A stretch of 33,700 bases of DNA from JBFLYZ01 sp040756415 (GCA_040756415.1 JBFLYZ010000039.1:1-33700); one strand, 5' to 3'. Numbered from the stretch's first letter, positions 7,987-16,673 are shown. The notes: generated from the sequence alone by a model not told the origin. Translations and numbers: made by a program.

Positions 7987-9155
7987 TAGGTATATTCCCC
8001 GTATGCCGAGCGTATGGTCAGCTTTTTGCCGCTGCCGCTTTCCACGCGGCCAATCACTTTGGCCTCAACGTTGAACGATCCGGCTATGCCAATGATATCC
8101 TGCGCGATTCCAGCCGGAACGTACAGCTCCATGCGATGGCCCATATTGAACACTTTATACATTTCGCGCCAGTCGGTTCCTGACTGCTCCTGTATCATGT
8201 TGAAGAGGGGCGGGATAGGGAAAAGATCGTCCTTGACGATATGAAGGTTATCGACAAAATGCAGCACCTTGGTCTGTCCGCCCCCGCTGCAATGCACCAT
8301 GCCGTGTATGCTGCCGCGGTGCTTTTCCAGTACTTTTTTGATGACAGGCGCGTAGGTGCGGGTGGGCGAAAGCACCAGCTTTCCTGCCGGTACCTTGCGT
8401 CCGTTGCCTGTATCGATTTCCTGGGTTAAGTTTATTTTCCCCGAATAAACAAGGCTCTCTGGTATGGCCTGGTCGTAGCTTTCAGGATATTTTTTTGCAA
8501 GCGAGCGGTCAAATACATCATGTCGCGCTGAGGTCAGCCCGTTGCTGCCCATGCCGCTGTTGTATTCGTCCTCATAGGTGGCCTGCCCGAAAGAGGCCAG
8601 GCCCACGATAAGGTCACCGTTCTGTATATGGCCATTATCGATCACGTCAGCCCGCTTCATGCGGCAGACCACCGTGGAATCGACAATAATGGTCCTGACC
8701 AGGTCGCCTACATCCGCTGTTTCACCGCCTGTAGAGAAAATGCCGATGCCGTGCCCCCTCAAGCGCGATAAAAGCTCCTCGGTACCCCTGATTATCTCCG
8801 CGATCACCTCGCCCGGCACCAGGTTTTTATTCCTGCCTATCGTAGACGACAGCAGGATATGATCCGTGGCGCCTACGCAAAGCAGGTCATCGGTATTCAT
8901 TACCACCGCGTCCTGCGCTATCCCTTTCCATACCGAAAGGTCACCGGTCTCTTTCCAGTAGGCATAGGCCAGCGATGACTTGGTGCCAGCCCCGTCAGCA
9001 TGCATGACCACGCAGCAGGATTCGTCCCTGCCCAGGTGGTCGGGTACGATCTTGCAGAACGCTTTTGGAAAAAGACCTTTATCGATTCCCCGTATGGCGG
9101 CATGAACATCTTCCTTGTCGGCCGACACTCCGCGCTGTTTGTATTTTTCCTTCAT
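7983..9155 (-). CDS. purM: Phosphoribosylformylglycinamidine cyclo-ligase (AIR synthase)
   Basis: A 390-residue cytosolic enzyme of de novo purine synthesis that closes the imidazole ring of AIR from FGAM using ATP. The PurM-family marks are the DGAGTKS phosphate-binding motif near residue 55, the GGETADVGD motif near 142-150, and the C-terminal half with MVHCSGGGQTK and FNMGHRMELYV. It is about 45 residues longer than the E. coli enzyme, which is usual for the Bacteroidota form. No other purine gene lies next to it. The ATG at 9155 sits only 7 bases from a -7 element that overlaps the upstream terminator. Confidence 0.95.
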   Translation of the reverse strand: MKEKYKQRGVSADKEDVHAAIRGIDKGLFPKAFCKIVPDHLGRDESCCVVMHADGAGTKSSLAYAYWKETGDLSVWKGIAQDAVVMNTDDLLCVGATDHILLSSTIGRNKNLVPGEVIAEIIRGTEELLSRLRGHGIGIFSTGGETADVGDLVRTIIVDSTVVCRMKRADVIDNGHIQNGDLIVGLASFGQATYEDEYNSGMGSNGLTSARHDVFDRSLAKKYPESYDQAIPESLVYSGKINLTQEIDTGNGRKVPAGKLVLSPTRTYAPVIKKVLEKHRGSIHGMVHCSGGGQTKVLHFVDNLHIVKDDLFPIPPLFNMIQEQSGTDWREMYKVFNMGHRMELYVPAGIAQDIIGIAGSFNVEAKVIGRVESGSGKKLTIRSAYGEYTY

Positions 9156-9162
9156 GATCGCT

Positions 9163-9170
9163 CAAAAATA
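9163..9170 (-). promoter_or_regulatory. Candidate purM -7 promoter element, overlapping a terminator tail
   Basis: On the minus strand, TATTTTTG is an exact TAnnTTTG match. It begins within the T-rich tail of the terminator at 9172-9201 and ends 7 bases before the purM ATG, which would make the transcript leaderless or nearly so. Confidence 0.4.
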
Positions 9171-9171
9171 A

Positions 9172-9201
9172 ACATCCCCCCGGTATATGGCGGGGGGATG
9201 T
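9172..9201 (-). terminator. Terminator of the PorE-like gene 9225-11459
   Basis: Bases 9172-9181 and 9192-9201 form a perfect 10-bp stem (ACATCCCCCC / GGGGGGATGT) with a 10-base loop. On the minus strand it is followed by TTTATTTTTG. It separates the PorE-like gene from purM. Confidence 0.88.
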
Positions 9202-9224
9202 CGGTCTTTTTATTCACGGCCTTA

Positions 9225-11459
9225 TCAATTCTTTGGTTTGTTGTTAGGAGGCGTGTTGTTCGGTTGCGTTGTATTATTAGGCGTGTTCATGGGAGCATTG
9301 TCCTTGGGCTGCTCCTGCTGGTCGCCTTCATCATCGTCAGTTTCATTATCGCTGCTCTTGTCCATCTGGATATCCGGGAAAGGATTCTCTTCCTTCACGC
9401 CATCCTTGGGCACATAGTCTTTGCGCAGTACCGAGAAGACCACCCTGCGGTTGATCTGCATCACGAACTCGTAATCATCGCCCTTCTTGGTGGGGAAGTT
9501 CTTGTTGATCCACTGCTCAGTAAGCTTGGTGCCTTTCGGGATCAGTTTTCCGCCCGGTGTGGTCAGATCCTTGTCGGTTATTGCAGGAGAGCCTTCGCCA
9601 TATCCTTTCGGTACGATGCGGTCACCGGCAATTCCTTTTTCCTTGACCAGGTATTCAACGCAGGTCTTGGCGCGGTTAAAGGAAAGGGTTTTGTTATACT
9701 CGGTAGGGCTTCGGTAGTCGGTATGAGCACCCAGCTCCACCACGATGGTCGGGTTCTCGACCAGGATCTTGTACAGGTATTCGAGTGAGTCCTTCGGATT
9801 GGAAGGATGCGCCAGGTCATACTTGTCGAGGTTGAAGAGGATAAGGGGCAGGCGGATCTCTTTCTTTACCAGCAGGAGCTCGAAGTCCTGCTTGAAATCG
9901 GTAGCCACTTCTACGCCTATCGTAGTGATCTTGCCTTTCGGGTTACCGAGGTAACCATCCGGAGCCTCAGGGGTCTTGATGTCGAGGCCGCTTGCACTGA
10001 CCACGTACGAAGTGCTGGCGTTGATAAAGCGCGCGTTGCCGTTCACGTCAAACTTATAGAAGCCGGTCTTATCGGTCTTCATTTCGGCTACTGAGCCGTC
10101 TGATCCCAGGAGCTTCACGGTTGCGCCTTCGATGGGTTTTTTGGAGTCTTTTTCGAGCACTACGCCTGACAGCGTGAAGAGCAGCGGGGGCAATACGAAG
10201 GAGTAGATATCGTCAGCTCCTTTTCCGCCAGCGCGGTTGGAAGTGAAATAGCCTTTCTCTTTCTTGCCTTCGAAAATGATGCCGAAGTCGTCACCCGAAG
10301 AGTTGAGGGGGAACTTCAGATTTTGTACGTTGGCCCATTTGTTATCGCCTTTCTTCTCGGCCTTGAAGATGTCGTAGCCTCCCATTCCCAGGTGACCGGT
10401 AGAAGAGAAGTAAAGCGTGCCATCGTCATGGATGTAGGGGAATGCTTCGTCACCCTGGGTGTTTACATCGGGGCCCAGGTTGATGGGCGTGCCCCATGTT
10501 TTGGTCTTTTTGTCGTAAACGGAATACCACAGGTCGAGACCGCCCTGGCCGCCCGACATGTCAGAAGCGAATACGATCACGCTTTCATCGGCATTGATGG
10601 CCGGGTGGCCGAAGTTGAAACTGTCTACGCAGAAATCCATTTTCTTGGGCTCTTCCCACGCGGTTCCTTTCTTGGTCGAGATGTAGAGCTGGCACTTCAC
10701 CTCCTGGTTCTTTTCCACACCGCAGCGGGTGAAATACATGATGGATTGCTTCTTGTTCATCACATCGGCTGCCTCGTTCCATTTGGTGTTGAGCGGTGCG
10801 GCAAGCGGGGTGGGAGTGCTCCACTTTCCGTTCTTGTCTACCTTGGTCTCGAAAATATCAGCATACAGCTCGCCTACGTTGGCATCTTCCAGGCCCCCTG
10901 TGGCGCCTTCGCGGGTAGAGGAGAAGAACAGCGTAGTGTACTTCTTGTCACCGAAGCTGGGGCTGTAATCCCAGTCCTTGGTGTTGATCTGCTGCATATT
11001 CTCTACTTTGTAGCGGGTAGGATTATCCTTCCATTTTTGGGCCAGCTCGCATGATTTGGCGCCATCTTCACCGCGCTTGTCGGAAGGGACCTCTTTCTTG
11101 TAATTGTTGTACTCGGCCATGGCCTCTACGTACTTCTCCTGCATCTTCTTCATGTCGGCCAGGTAAAGGATGGCAATGGGATCGGGATACTTGGCCTTAA
11201 TCGCTTTGCTGTAATAGGTTTCAGCCTGCTTGGCATCGTTGATCATGCGGTAGCACTCGGCCGTCTTGAACAGGATCTCGGCCTTGGTATTCTTTTTGGC
11301 CTTTGAGTAAGCTTTTTTATAGAGTTCTATAGCAGCGAAATACTCCTTGTTGTTATAAGCCTTTTCAGCGTCCTTGTAATAGTTCTTCTGTGCGGAAACG
11401 TTGGCTGAAAAAGCTACGCTCAGGATAAAAGTGAGCGAAAGAAGGCGGAAGATTTTCAT
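9225..11459 (-). CDS. PorE-like TPR / PD40 / CRD / OmpA-domain protein, copy 1
   Basis: A 744-residue exported envelope protein with the domain order known for PorE of the T9SS. It has a signal peptide (1-23, ending VSAQ), TPR-type helices (about 25-120), PD40/WD40-like propeller blades (about 165-420, with repeats such as FFSSTREGATGG, IVFASDMSGGQGGLD and YFSSTGHLGMGGYD), a carboxypeptidase-regulatory-like beta domain (about 426-500), and an OmpA C-terminal peptidoglycan-binding domain (about 536-685). In the OmpA domain the AHTDYR aspartate and NRRVVF arginine are intact. Residues 695-744 form a low-complexity tail, acidic and then Asn/Pro/Thr-rich. The likely role is linking an outer-membrane complex to peptidoglycan. 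Bacteroidota carry many such paralogues, so identity with PorE itself is not certain. The start is set at the ATG beginning the signal peptide (11459). Confidence 0.85.
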   Translation of the reverse strand: MKIFRLLSLTFILSVAFSANVSAQKNYYKDAEKAYNNKEYFAAIELYKKAYSKAKKNTKAEILFKTAECYRMINDAKQAETYYSKAIKAKYPDPIAILYLADMKKMQEKYVEAMAEYNNYKKEVPSDKRGEDGAKSCELAQKWKDNPTRYKVENMQQINTKDWDYSPSFGDKKYTTLFFSSTREGATGGLEDANVGELYADIFETKVDKNGKWSTPTPLAAPLNTKWNEAADVMNKKQSIMYFTRCGVEKNQEVKCQLYISTKKGTAWEEPKKMDFCVDSFNFGHPAINADESVIVFASDMSGGQGGLDLWYSVYDKKTKTWGTPINLGPDVNTQGDEAFPYIHDDGTLYFSSTGHLGMGGYDIFKAEKKGDNKWANVQNLKFPLNSSGDDFGIIFEGKKEKGYFTSNRAGGKGADDIYSFVLPPLLFTLSGVVLEKDSKKPIEGATVKLLGSDGSVAEMKTDKTGFYKFDVNGNARFINASTSYVVSASGLDIKTPEAPDGYLGNPKGKITTIGVEVATDFKQDFELLLVKKEIRLPLILFNLDKYDLAHPSNPKDSLEYLYKILVENPTIVVELGAHTDYRSPTEYNKTLSFNRAKTCVEYLVKEKGIAGDRIVPKGYGEGSPAITDKDLTTPGGKLIPKGTKLTEQWINKNFPTKKGDDYEFVMQINRRVVFSVLRKDYVPKDGVKEENPFPDIQMDKSSDNETDDDEGDQQEQPKDNAPMNTPNNTTQPNNTPPNNKPKN

Positions 11460-11601
11460 ATCGAATCGGGTTATAGGGTTTTCTTTAACGGCTGCTAAAA
11501 TAAAGAATAATTTGAAACCAAAAAAATACTTATTCATATTTTTTAAATGGGGTTTCATGGGTAAAAATCAATCGTTTATCTAAAATACTGTACGGCCAAA
11601 A

Positions 11602-11627
11602 GGCTCACGAAAAAAGCTTCGTGAACC
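11602..11627 (-). terminator. Terminator of PorE-like copy 2
   Basis: On the minus strand, GGTTCACGAA and TTCGTGAGCC form a 10-bp stem with one G-T pair and a 6-base loop, followed by TTTTGG. It lies about 100 bases after the stop codon at 11726, beyond a structured GC-rich spacer. Confidence 0.7.
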
Positions 11628-11629
11628 AT

Positions 11630-11700
11630 GGCTCGCCTGCCCGCCGGCAGGGGGGGCGACAAGCCGGCTGCCCTTTATTCCGGTTGCCGCCCCTGTCTTT
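11630..11700. repeat. GC-rich structured intergenic segment with nested inverted repeats
   Basis: CCTGCC (11636-11641) and GGCAGG (11646-11651) form one short hairpin. A second, imperfect stem pairs 11653-11667 with 11680-11693 (GGGGCG..CAA..CCGG against CCGGTTGCCGCCCC, one mismatch and one bulge). No open frame is credible here. It could be a dispersed repeat or a structured 3' UTR. Confidence 0.45.
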
Positions 11701-11725
11701 AATTGGCTTTCGGGTTACCTGCTCA

Positions 11726-13801
11726 TCAGTCTAGTTTTATTTCAGGGGCCTGCCCGGGCGCTGTTTCACCCTGTTTGGGCGCGTAATTTTTGCTTAGAAC
11801 TTTAAAAACTGTCCTGCGGTTCTTTTGGTTCAGACACTCAAAATCAGCCTTGTTCTTTTTGAATTGCATAATGAACGCTTCGGTAAGAACGGTGCCTTTC
11901 GTTACTGTTTTTCCGCTGGGCAGTACCAGGTCGTGGTCGAGCACAAGCGGTTTGCGTTCCCCGTATCCTTTCGGTACAATGCGGTCGGCCGCTATGCCTT
12001 TGCTCACCAGGTAATCTACGCATGATTTGGCGCGTTTGAGCGATAACGTGTCGTTGTACTGCGTGCCGTTGCGGAAATCGGTGTGCGAGCCCAGCTCGAT
12101 CGTGATGTTCGGGTTTTCGATCAGCACGCTATACAGGTATTCCAGCGAATCTTTCGGGTTGGAGGCGTGGTCAAGGTTCCATTCGCCTGTATTATACAGC
12201 ACCAGCGGCATGGGAAGCTCTCCTTCGGTTATTTTTTTCAGCTCGAAGTCCAGCTTGAAATCGGTGGATTCGGTGATGCCGGTGGTCACTACCTGGCTTT
12301 TGGGATTTCCCAGGAAGCTGAGATGCATTCCGCTGGCCGCTACGATGTATTTGTATCCGCTATTCACGCAGCGTTCGCCATTCAGGGTTTCGTATTTGTA
12401 ATGGCCGGTCGAATCGGTGCTGATCGTGTAATTGGAGCCGTCACTTCCCGCCAGCGTAACATGCGCGTCTTTGATGGGCTTTTTGCTGTCCTGGTCGAGC
12501 ACTACGCCCGAAATGGTGATGAAAACGGGCGGAAGGTTGAACGAGTAGATGTCATCACCGCCCTTTCCTCCGGCACGGTTGGAGGTAAGAAAGCCTTTTT
12601 CCCGGCTACCCTCGAAAATGATCCCGAAATCATCACCGGCCGAGTTGATGGGATAGCGCATGTTAGCGGGTTCGGACCAGGCCGCCTGGCCAGTTCTCTG
12701 CGCTTTGAATATATCAAGTCCGCCCATGCCCAGGTGGCCGTTCGATGAGAAATAAAGCGTGCCGTCATCATGCAGGTAGGGGAATTCCTCATCGCCCTGC
12801 GTGTTGATCTGCGGCCCCAGGTTCTGCGGATTGCTCCAGGTCTTTGTTTGTTTGTTGAAGGAGCAGAACCAAAGGTCGAGGCCGCCCTGTCCGCCCGGCA
12901 TGTCGGAGGCGAAGATCAGCACGCTCTCATCAGCGCTGAGGGCCGGATGGCCGAAATTGAAGCTGTCAACGCAGAAAACGATCTTCTGCGGATCGCTCCA
13001 TCCCATGCCCTTTCTAACTGAAATGTACAACTGGCATTTCACATCGATGTTCTTCTTTACCTCGCAGCGGGTAAAATACATCACGTTGCTTTTCTTGCCG
13101 ATCACGTTGGTTGCCTCATTGTATTCGGTGTTAACGGGTTCGGGCAGGGGTACGGGTGTGCTCCATTTGCCTTTGTTGTCGACCTGCGTGGTGAAGAGAT
13201 CGGCAAAAAGCTGGCCGGGGCCTTCGTCTTGCAGCCCACCGGTCACTCCGCTTCGGGTGGAAGAGAAGATCAGCGTTTTGTATTTCTTATCGGCAAAGCT
13301 GGGCGAGTAATCCCAGTCTTTGGTATTGATCTGCGCCAGGTTCTCCACTTTATGCCGGGTGGGATTTTGCTTCCAGTCGAGCGCAAGCTGGCAGGATTTG
13401 ATGCCGTTCTCACCGCGCGGGTCGGAAGGAATAAGGTTTTGGTATTTCTGGTAGTTGGCCAGTGCGTCAGCGTATTTTTCCTGCATCTTCTGCATGTCGG
13501 CCAGGTAAAGTACGGCCAGCGGTTCGGGATAACCGGCTTTGATGGCCTTCGCATAGTATACCTCTGCATTCCTGATATCGTTGATGGAACGATAACACTC
13601 CGCTATCTTGAAAAGGATATAGGGTTTGTCTTTCTTGGAAGCTTTATCGTAGGCCTTTTTATAAAGCGTGCCGGCCTTGTAATATTCCTTGCCGGCAAAG
13701 GATTGCTCCGCGGCTTTCAGGTCCTGCTTTTGCGCTTCAGCCTTCAGGCAGAACACCAGCAACAGGAGGCCGGCCAATGAGATATTCAGAAATGTTTTCA
13801 T
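11726..13801 (-). CDS. PorE-like TPR / PD40 / CRD / OmpA-domain protein, copy 2
   Basis: A 691-residue paralogue of the neighbouring gene, with the same domain order and extensive identity: TPR segment YKKAYDKASKKDK, blades IFSSTRSGVTGG, LIFASDMPGGQGGLD and YFSSNGHLGMGGLD, then a CRD and an OmpA domain with SHTDFR and NRRTVF. The signal peptide is residues 1-23 (ending AEAQ). It ends soon after the OmpA domain and lacks the acidic and Asn/Pro-rich tail of copy 1. The two genes are tandem on the same strand but separated by 266 bp with a terminator, so they are probably expressed separately. An ancestral tandem duplication followed by divergence is the simplest reading. Confidence 0.85.
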   Translation of the reverse strand: MKTFLNISLAGLLLLVFCLKAEAQKQDLKAAEQSFAGKEYYKAGTLYKKAYDKASKKDKPYILFKIAECYRSINDIRNAEVYYAKAIKAGYPEPLAVLYLADMQKMQEKYADALANYQKYQNLIPSDPRGENGIKSCQLALDWKQNPTRHKVENLAQINTKDWDYSPSFADKKYKTLIFSSTRSGVTGGLQDEGPGQLFADLFTTQVDNKGKWSTPVPLPEPVNTEYNEATNVIGKKSNVMYFTRCEVKKNIDVKCQLYISVRKGMGWSDPQKIVFCVDSFNFGHPALSADESVLIFASDMPGGQGGLDLWFCSFNKQTKTWSNPQNLGPQINTQGDEEFPYLHDDGTLYFSSNGHLGMGGLDIFKAQRTGQAAWSEPANMRYPINSAGDDFGIIFEGSREKGFLTSNRAGGKGGDDIYSFNLPPVFITISGVVLDQDSKKPIKDAHVTLAGSDGSNYTISTDSTGHYKYETLNGERCVNSGYKYIVAASGMHLSFLGNPKSQVVTTGITESTDFKLDFELKKITEGELPMPLVLYNTGEWNLDHASNPKDSLEYLYSVLIENPNITIELGSHTDFRNGTQYNDTLSLKRAKSCVDYLVSKGIAADRIVPKGYGERKPLVLDHDLVLPSGKTVTKGTVLTEAFIMQFKKNKADFECLNQKNRRTVFKVLSKNYAPKQGETAPGQAPEIKLD

Positions 13802-13867
13802 GCGATAGAGGTCAGGTTTCTGATCCTATAACGCAGCGCAGGCAAAAGGATACAGATGAAAATAAAA

Positions 13868-13891
13868 GGACCCCGGAAATTCCCGGGGTCC
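13868..13891 (-). terminator. Terminator of glnN
   Basis: GGACCCCGG (13868-13876) and CCGGGGTCC (13883-13891) form a perfect 9-bp stem with a 6-base loop. It is followed by TTTTATTTT on the minus strand and lies about 47 bases past the glnN stop. Confidence 0.9.
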
Positions 13892-13937
13892 CTTGAACGA
13901 AACCTCATCTACAGGCGCCTGGTCCTCGCCTGCCGTA

Positions 13938-16124
13938 TTATTTCACGAACAGCATCTCCCTGTATTTGGGCAAAGGCCAGCTTTCATCGTCTACGATCAG
14001 CTCCAGCTTGTCCACGTGCTCGCGGATAATGTCGAAATAAGGCCTTACCTTATCGCAATAGGCCTTCGCTTTTTTCTCCGCATCTTCTATCGCGTTGGCT
14101 TTCTTGCGCTCTTCGGTCATGGCGTCAACATTTTCCTTGATGGCGGAAATATGTTCGGAGATCTCGAGTATCATCTCCGTCTGCACCTTGCTGGCTTTTT
14201 TGAACTCCCCGTTCAGTATGTCCTTCAGGCCCTCCACGTTCTCCACCAGCATCGACTGGTACTTGATGGCGGTAGGAATGATGTGGTTGAGGGCCAGGTC
14301 GCCTATAACGCGGCCTTCGATCTGTATCTTTTTGATATAGGTCTCGAGGGCGATCTCGTACCGGGCGTGCTGCTCGCGCTCGTTCATGATCCCCATGTCC
14401 CCGAAGAGCTTAACGGTCTTCTTTTCCATGTAGAACCCGAGCGCCTCGGGGGTGGTCTTCACGTTCGAGAGTCCGCGCTTTTTCGCCTCCCTGACCCATT
14501 CTTCGCCATAGCCGTTGCCTTCGAACAATATCTTTTTCGATGATTTGATGTAATCGACCAGCACTTTAAAGATCACTTCATCGCGGTCATCGTTCTTTTT
14601 CATCATCGCTTCCACGTCTTGTACAAATTGCCTGAGCTGGTTGGCCACGATCGTGTTCAGCACGGTCATAGCTCCCGCGCAATTCGCTGAAGATCCAACA
14701 GCGCGGAACTCGAACTTATTGCCGGTAAAAGCGAAAGGCGATGTGCGGTTGCGGTCGGTGTTGTCGAGCAGCACATCGGGAATACGGCCGATGCCGAGCT
14801 TGAGCGCGGTCTTCTCGTCAGGTGTCATTTTTGAGGATTTCACTTTCTTCTCCAGGTTCTCGAGAACCTCGGTGAGCTGGCTGCCGATGAAGGCGCTCAT
14901 GATGGCGGGAGGCGCCTCGTTAGCGCCCAGGCGGTGGTCGTTGCCGGCCGATGCAATGGAAGCGCGCAGCAGGTCGGCATTATCGTGCACCGCCTTGATG
15001 GTATTGATGAAGAAGGTAAGGAATTGCAGGTTGGTCTTGGGATTTTTACCGGGCGAAAGCAGGTTCTTTCCCGTGTTGGTGCCCATGCTCCAGTTGTTGT
15101 GCTTGCCGCTGCCGTTCACGCCAGCAAAAGGCTTTTCATGGAACAGCACGCGGAAGTTGTGCCTGCGCGCCACCTTGTCCATCACGTCCATGATGAGCTG
15201 ATTGTGATCAACGGCCAGGTTGCATTCCTCAAAGATGGGGGCGCACTCGTACTGATTGGGAGCCACTTCGTTGTGACGTGTTTTCACGGGGATGCCCAGG
15301 TACCAGCATTCGTTCTCGAAATCGCGCATGAACTGCTGCACGCGGTCAGGTATGCTGCCGAAGTAATGGTCTTCGAGCTGCTGGCCTTTGGCGGGAGCAT
15401 GGCCGAACACGGTTCTGCCGGTCATCTGCAGGTCGGGGCGCGCGTTGAACAATGCGGTATCGACCAGGAAATACTCCTGCTCCCATCCCAGCGTAGCGGT
15501 AACCTTGGTCACATTCTTATCAAAGTACTGGCATACCTGGGTAGCGGCTTTGTCGAGCGCGGCCAGGGCTTTGAGCAGCGGGGTCTTGAAATCGAGGGCC
15601 TCGCCCGTGTAGGAAACAAAGATGGTGGGGATGCAAAGCGTTTTGCCGATGATAAAGGCGGGCGAGCTGGGGTCCCAGGCCGTGTACCCGCGGGCCTCGA
15701 AGGTATTGCGTATGCCACCGCTGGGGAAAGATGAGGCGTCAGGCTCCTGCTGAACGAGCTGCTCTCCACCGAACTTTTCAATGGCGCGCCCGCCCTCGAT
15801 CGGTGTGAAGAATGCATCGTGCTTTTCGGCCGTGGTGCCGGTGAGGGGCTGGAACCAGTGCGTGTAATGGGTGGCCCCGTGCAGCATGCTCCATTTTTTC
15901 ATGGCGCTGGCCACGCTTTCGGCAATCTTGCGATCGATCTTGGTGCCATGCTCGATGGCGTCCATCACGGCATTAAAGGCCTCATCGCTCAGGTGCTGGC
16001 GCATGGCCTCCCTGCCGAAAACGTTCTTGCCAAAATACTCGGATACGGAAGCCGAAGGCGTGTCTACCTTCTGGGGGCTGCGGCCCATCACTTCTTCCAG
16101 CGCTTTGAATCGGATAATTGCCAT
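13938..16124 (-). CDS. glnN: Glutamine synthetase type III
   Basis: A 728-residue GSIII enzyme that makes glutamine from glutamate, ammonia and ATP in the cytosol; its length is normal for the Bacteroides/cyanobacterial GlnN type. Recognisable family segments are SFPSGGIRNTFEARGYTAW, GWEQEYFLVD, NQYECAPIFEECN in the ammonia/glutamate region, GVNGSGKHNNWSMGTN in the ATP site, and NRTSPFAFTGNKFEFRAVGS. The GSIII-specific C-terminal helical region follows (ISEHISAIKENVDAM). It is transcribed alone, with a clear promoter and terminator. The promoter holds unusual C-run/A-run/G-run elements, described separately. Confidence 0.97.
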   Translation of the reverse strand: MAIIRFKALEEVMGRSPQKVDTPSASVSEYFGKNVFGREAMRQHLSDEAFNAVMDAIEHGTKIDRKIAESVASAMKKWSMLHGATHYTHWFQPLTGTTAEKHDAFFTPIEGGRAIEKFGGEQLVQQEPDASSFPSGGIRNTFEARGYTAWDPSSPAFIIGKTLCIPTIFVSYTGEALDFKTPLLKALAALDKAATQVCQYFDKNVTKVTATLGWEQEYFLVDTALFNARPDLQMTGRTVFGHAPAKGQQLEDHYFGSIPDRVQQFMRDFENECWYLGIPVKTRHNEVAPNQYECAPIFEECNLAVDHNQLIMDVMDKVARRHNFRVLFHEKPFAGVNGSGKHNNWSMGTNTGKNLLSPGKNPKTNLQFLTFFINTIKAVHDNADLLRASIASAGNDHRLGANEAPPAIMSAFIGSQLTEVLENLEKKVKSSKMTPDEKTALKLGIGRIPDVLLDNTDRNRTSPFAFTGNKFEFRAVGSSANCAGAMTVLNTIVANQLRQFVQDVEAMMKKNDDRDEVIFKVLVDYIKSSKKILFEGNGYGEEWVREAKKRGLSNVKTTPEALGFYMEKKTVKLFGDMGIMNEREQHARYEIALETYIKKIQIEGRVIGDLALNHIIPTAIKYQSMLVENVEGLKDILNGEFKKASKVQTEMILEISEHISAIKENVDAMTEERKKANAIEDAEKKAKAYCDKVRPYFDIIREHVDKLELIVDDESWPLPKYREMLFVK

Positions 16125-16174
16125 TTTTTAGGTTGTTTATAAGGTTAGAATGCAATATTTCTATGAAAACAGCG

Positions 16175-16207
16175 CAAAGATATCCCATTTTTGGGGGTAT
16201 TGAGCAA
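16175..16207 (-). promoter_or_regulatory. glnN promoter
   Basis: On the minus strand, TTG (16207-16205), a 22-base spacer and TATCTTTG (16182-16175, exact TAnnTTTG) are followed by a leader of about 45 bases to the ATG at 16124. The spacer contains a CCCCCAAAAATGGG element. Confidence 0.65.
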
Positions 16208-16252
16208 AAAATATGAACTTTTTTATAACAGACCCCCTTTTTTTGGGGGGGT
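16184..16252. repeat. Paired homopolymer hairpin elements upstream of glnN
   Basis: Two elements of the same design occur 48 bp apart: CCC-A-T5-G5 at 16184-16197 and C5-T7-G7 at 16233-16251 (plus strand). Each can fold as a C/G stem around a T (or A) loop. The distal one lies between the stop of the small membrane protein gene (16281) and the glnN promoter and could also end transcription from the capsule-side operon. The proximal one lies inside the promoter spacer. Confidence 0.55.
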
Positions 16253-16280
16253 ATGACCAATTTTTGTGAAAACGGGCTAG

Positions 16281-16673
16281 TTATATGACCGAGAGGATGC
16301 ACAGCGCGCCTGCCGCAATGAAGGCGATCCAGCCCAGGTGGCTTCCACGGGTGAACAGCAGGGCGATAAGGCCGCTGGCAAACAGGGCGCAGGAAACGAT
16401 TCCGATAATAAACAGATCCTTTTCCTGCCCGGACAAATAGGCAAGCAGGGCCCCGTGGGAAATGCCCAGCACGGAGGTGATGTGCCACACAAAGCGGATC
16501 GTCCTGGCGGCCGGGTTCTCAATGTTCCACAGCATAGGAATGCCGCGCATGGCCGGCAGCGATTCACCGTTCATCTTTCTCAATATCCGGATCTCGCCAA
16601 GAATAGAGTGGGCCAGCGCCAGCGCGATAAGGAGAACGGATGCCGTTAGAAGATAAGGGTCATACCCGGTCAT
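16281..16673 (-). CDS. Small integral membrane protein, four predicted segments
   Basis: A 130-residue hydrophobic protein with about four transmembrane segments: roughly residues 8-25, 60-80, 86-107 and 112-130. A short cytoplasmic-type basic loop (EIRILRKMNGE) follows the first segment. I do not recognise a named family and see no catalytic motif. Its ATG overlaps the cpsB stop codon by 4 bases (ATGA), so the two are translationally coupled, but the content gives no proof of a polysaccharide role. Confidence 0.72.
   Translation of the reverse strand: MTGYDPYLLTASVLLIALALAHSILGEIRILRKMNGESLPAMRGIPMLWNIENPAARTIRFVWHITSVLGISHGALLAYLSGQEKDLFIIGIVSCALFASGLIALLFTRGSHLGWIAFIAAGALCILSVI

Noticed and set aside
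9225..13801. The PorE-like pair as a recent duplication or assembly artefact
   Set aside because: The two proteins differ at many positions and in tail and spacer sequence, so they are old paralogues.
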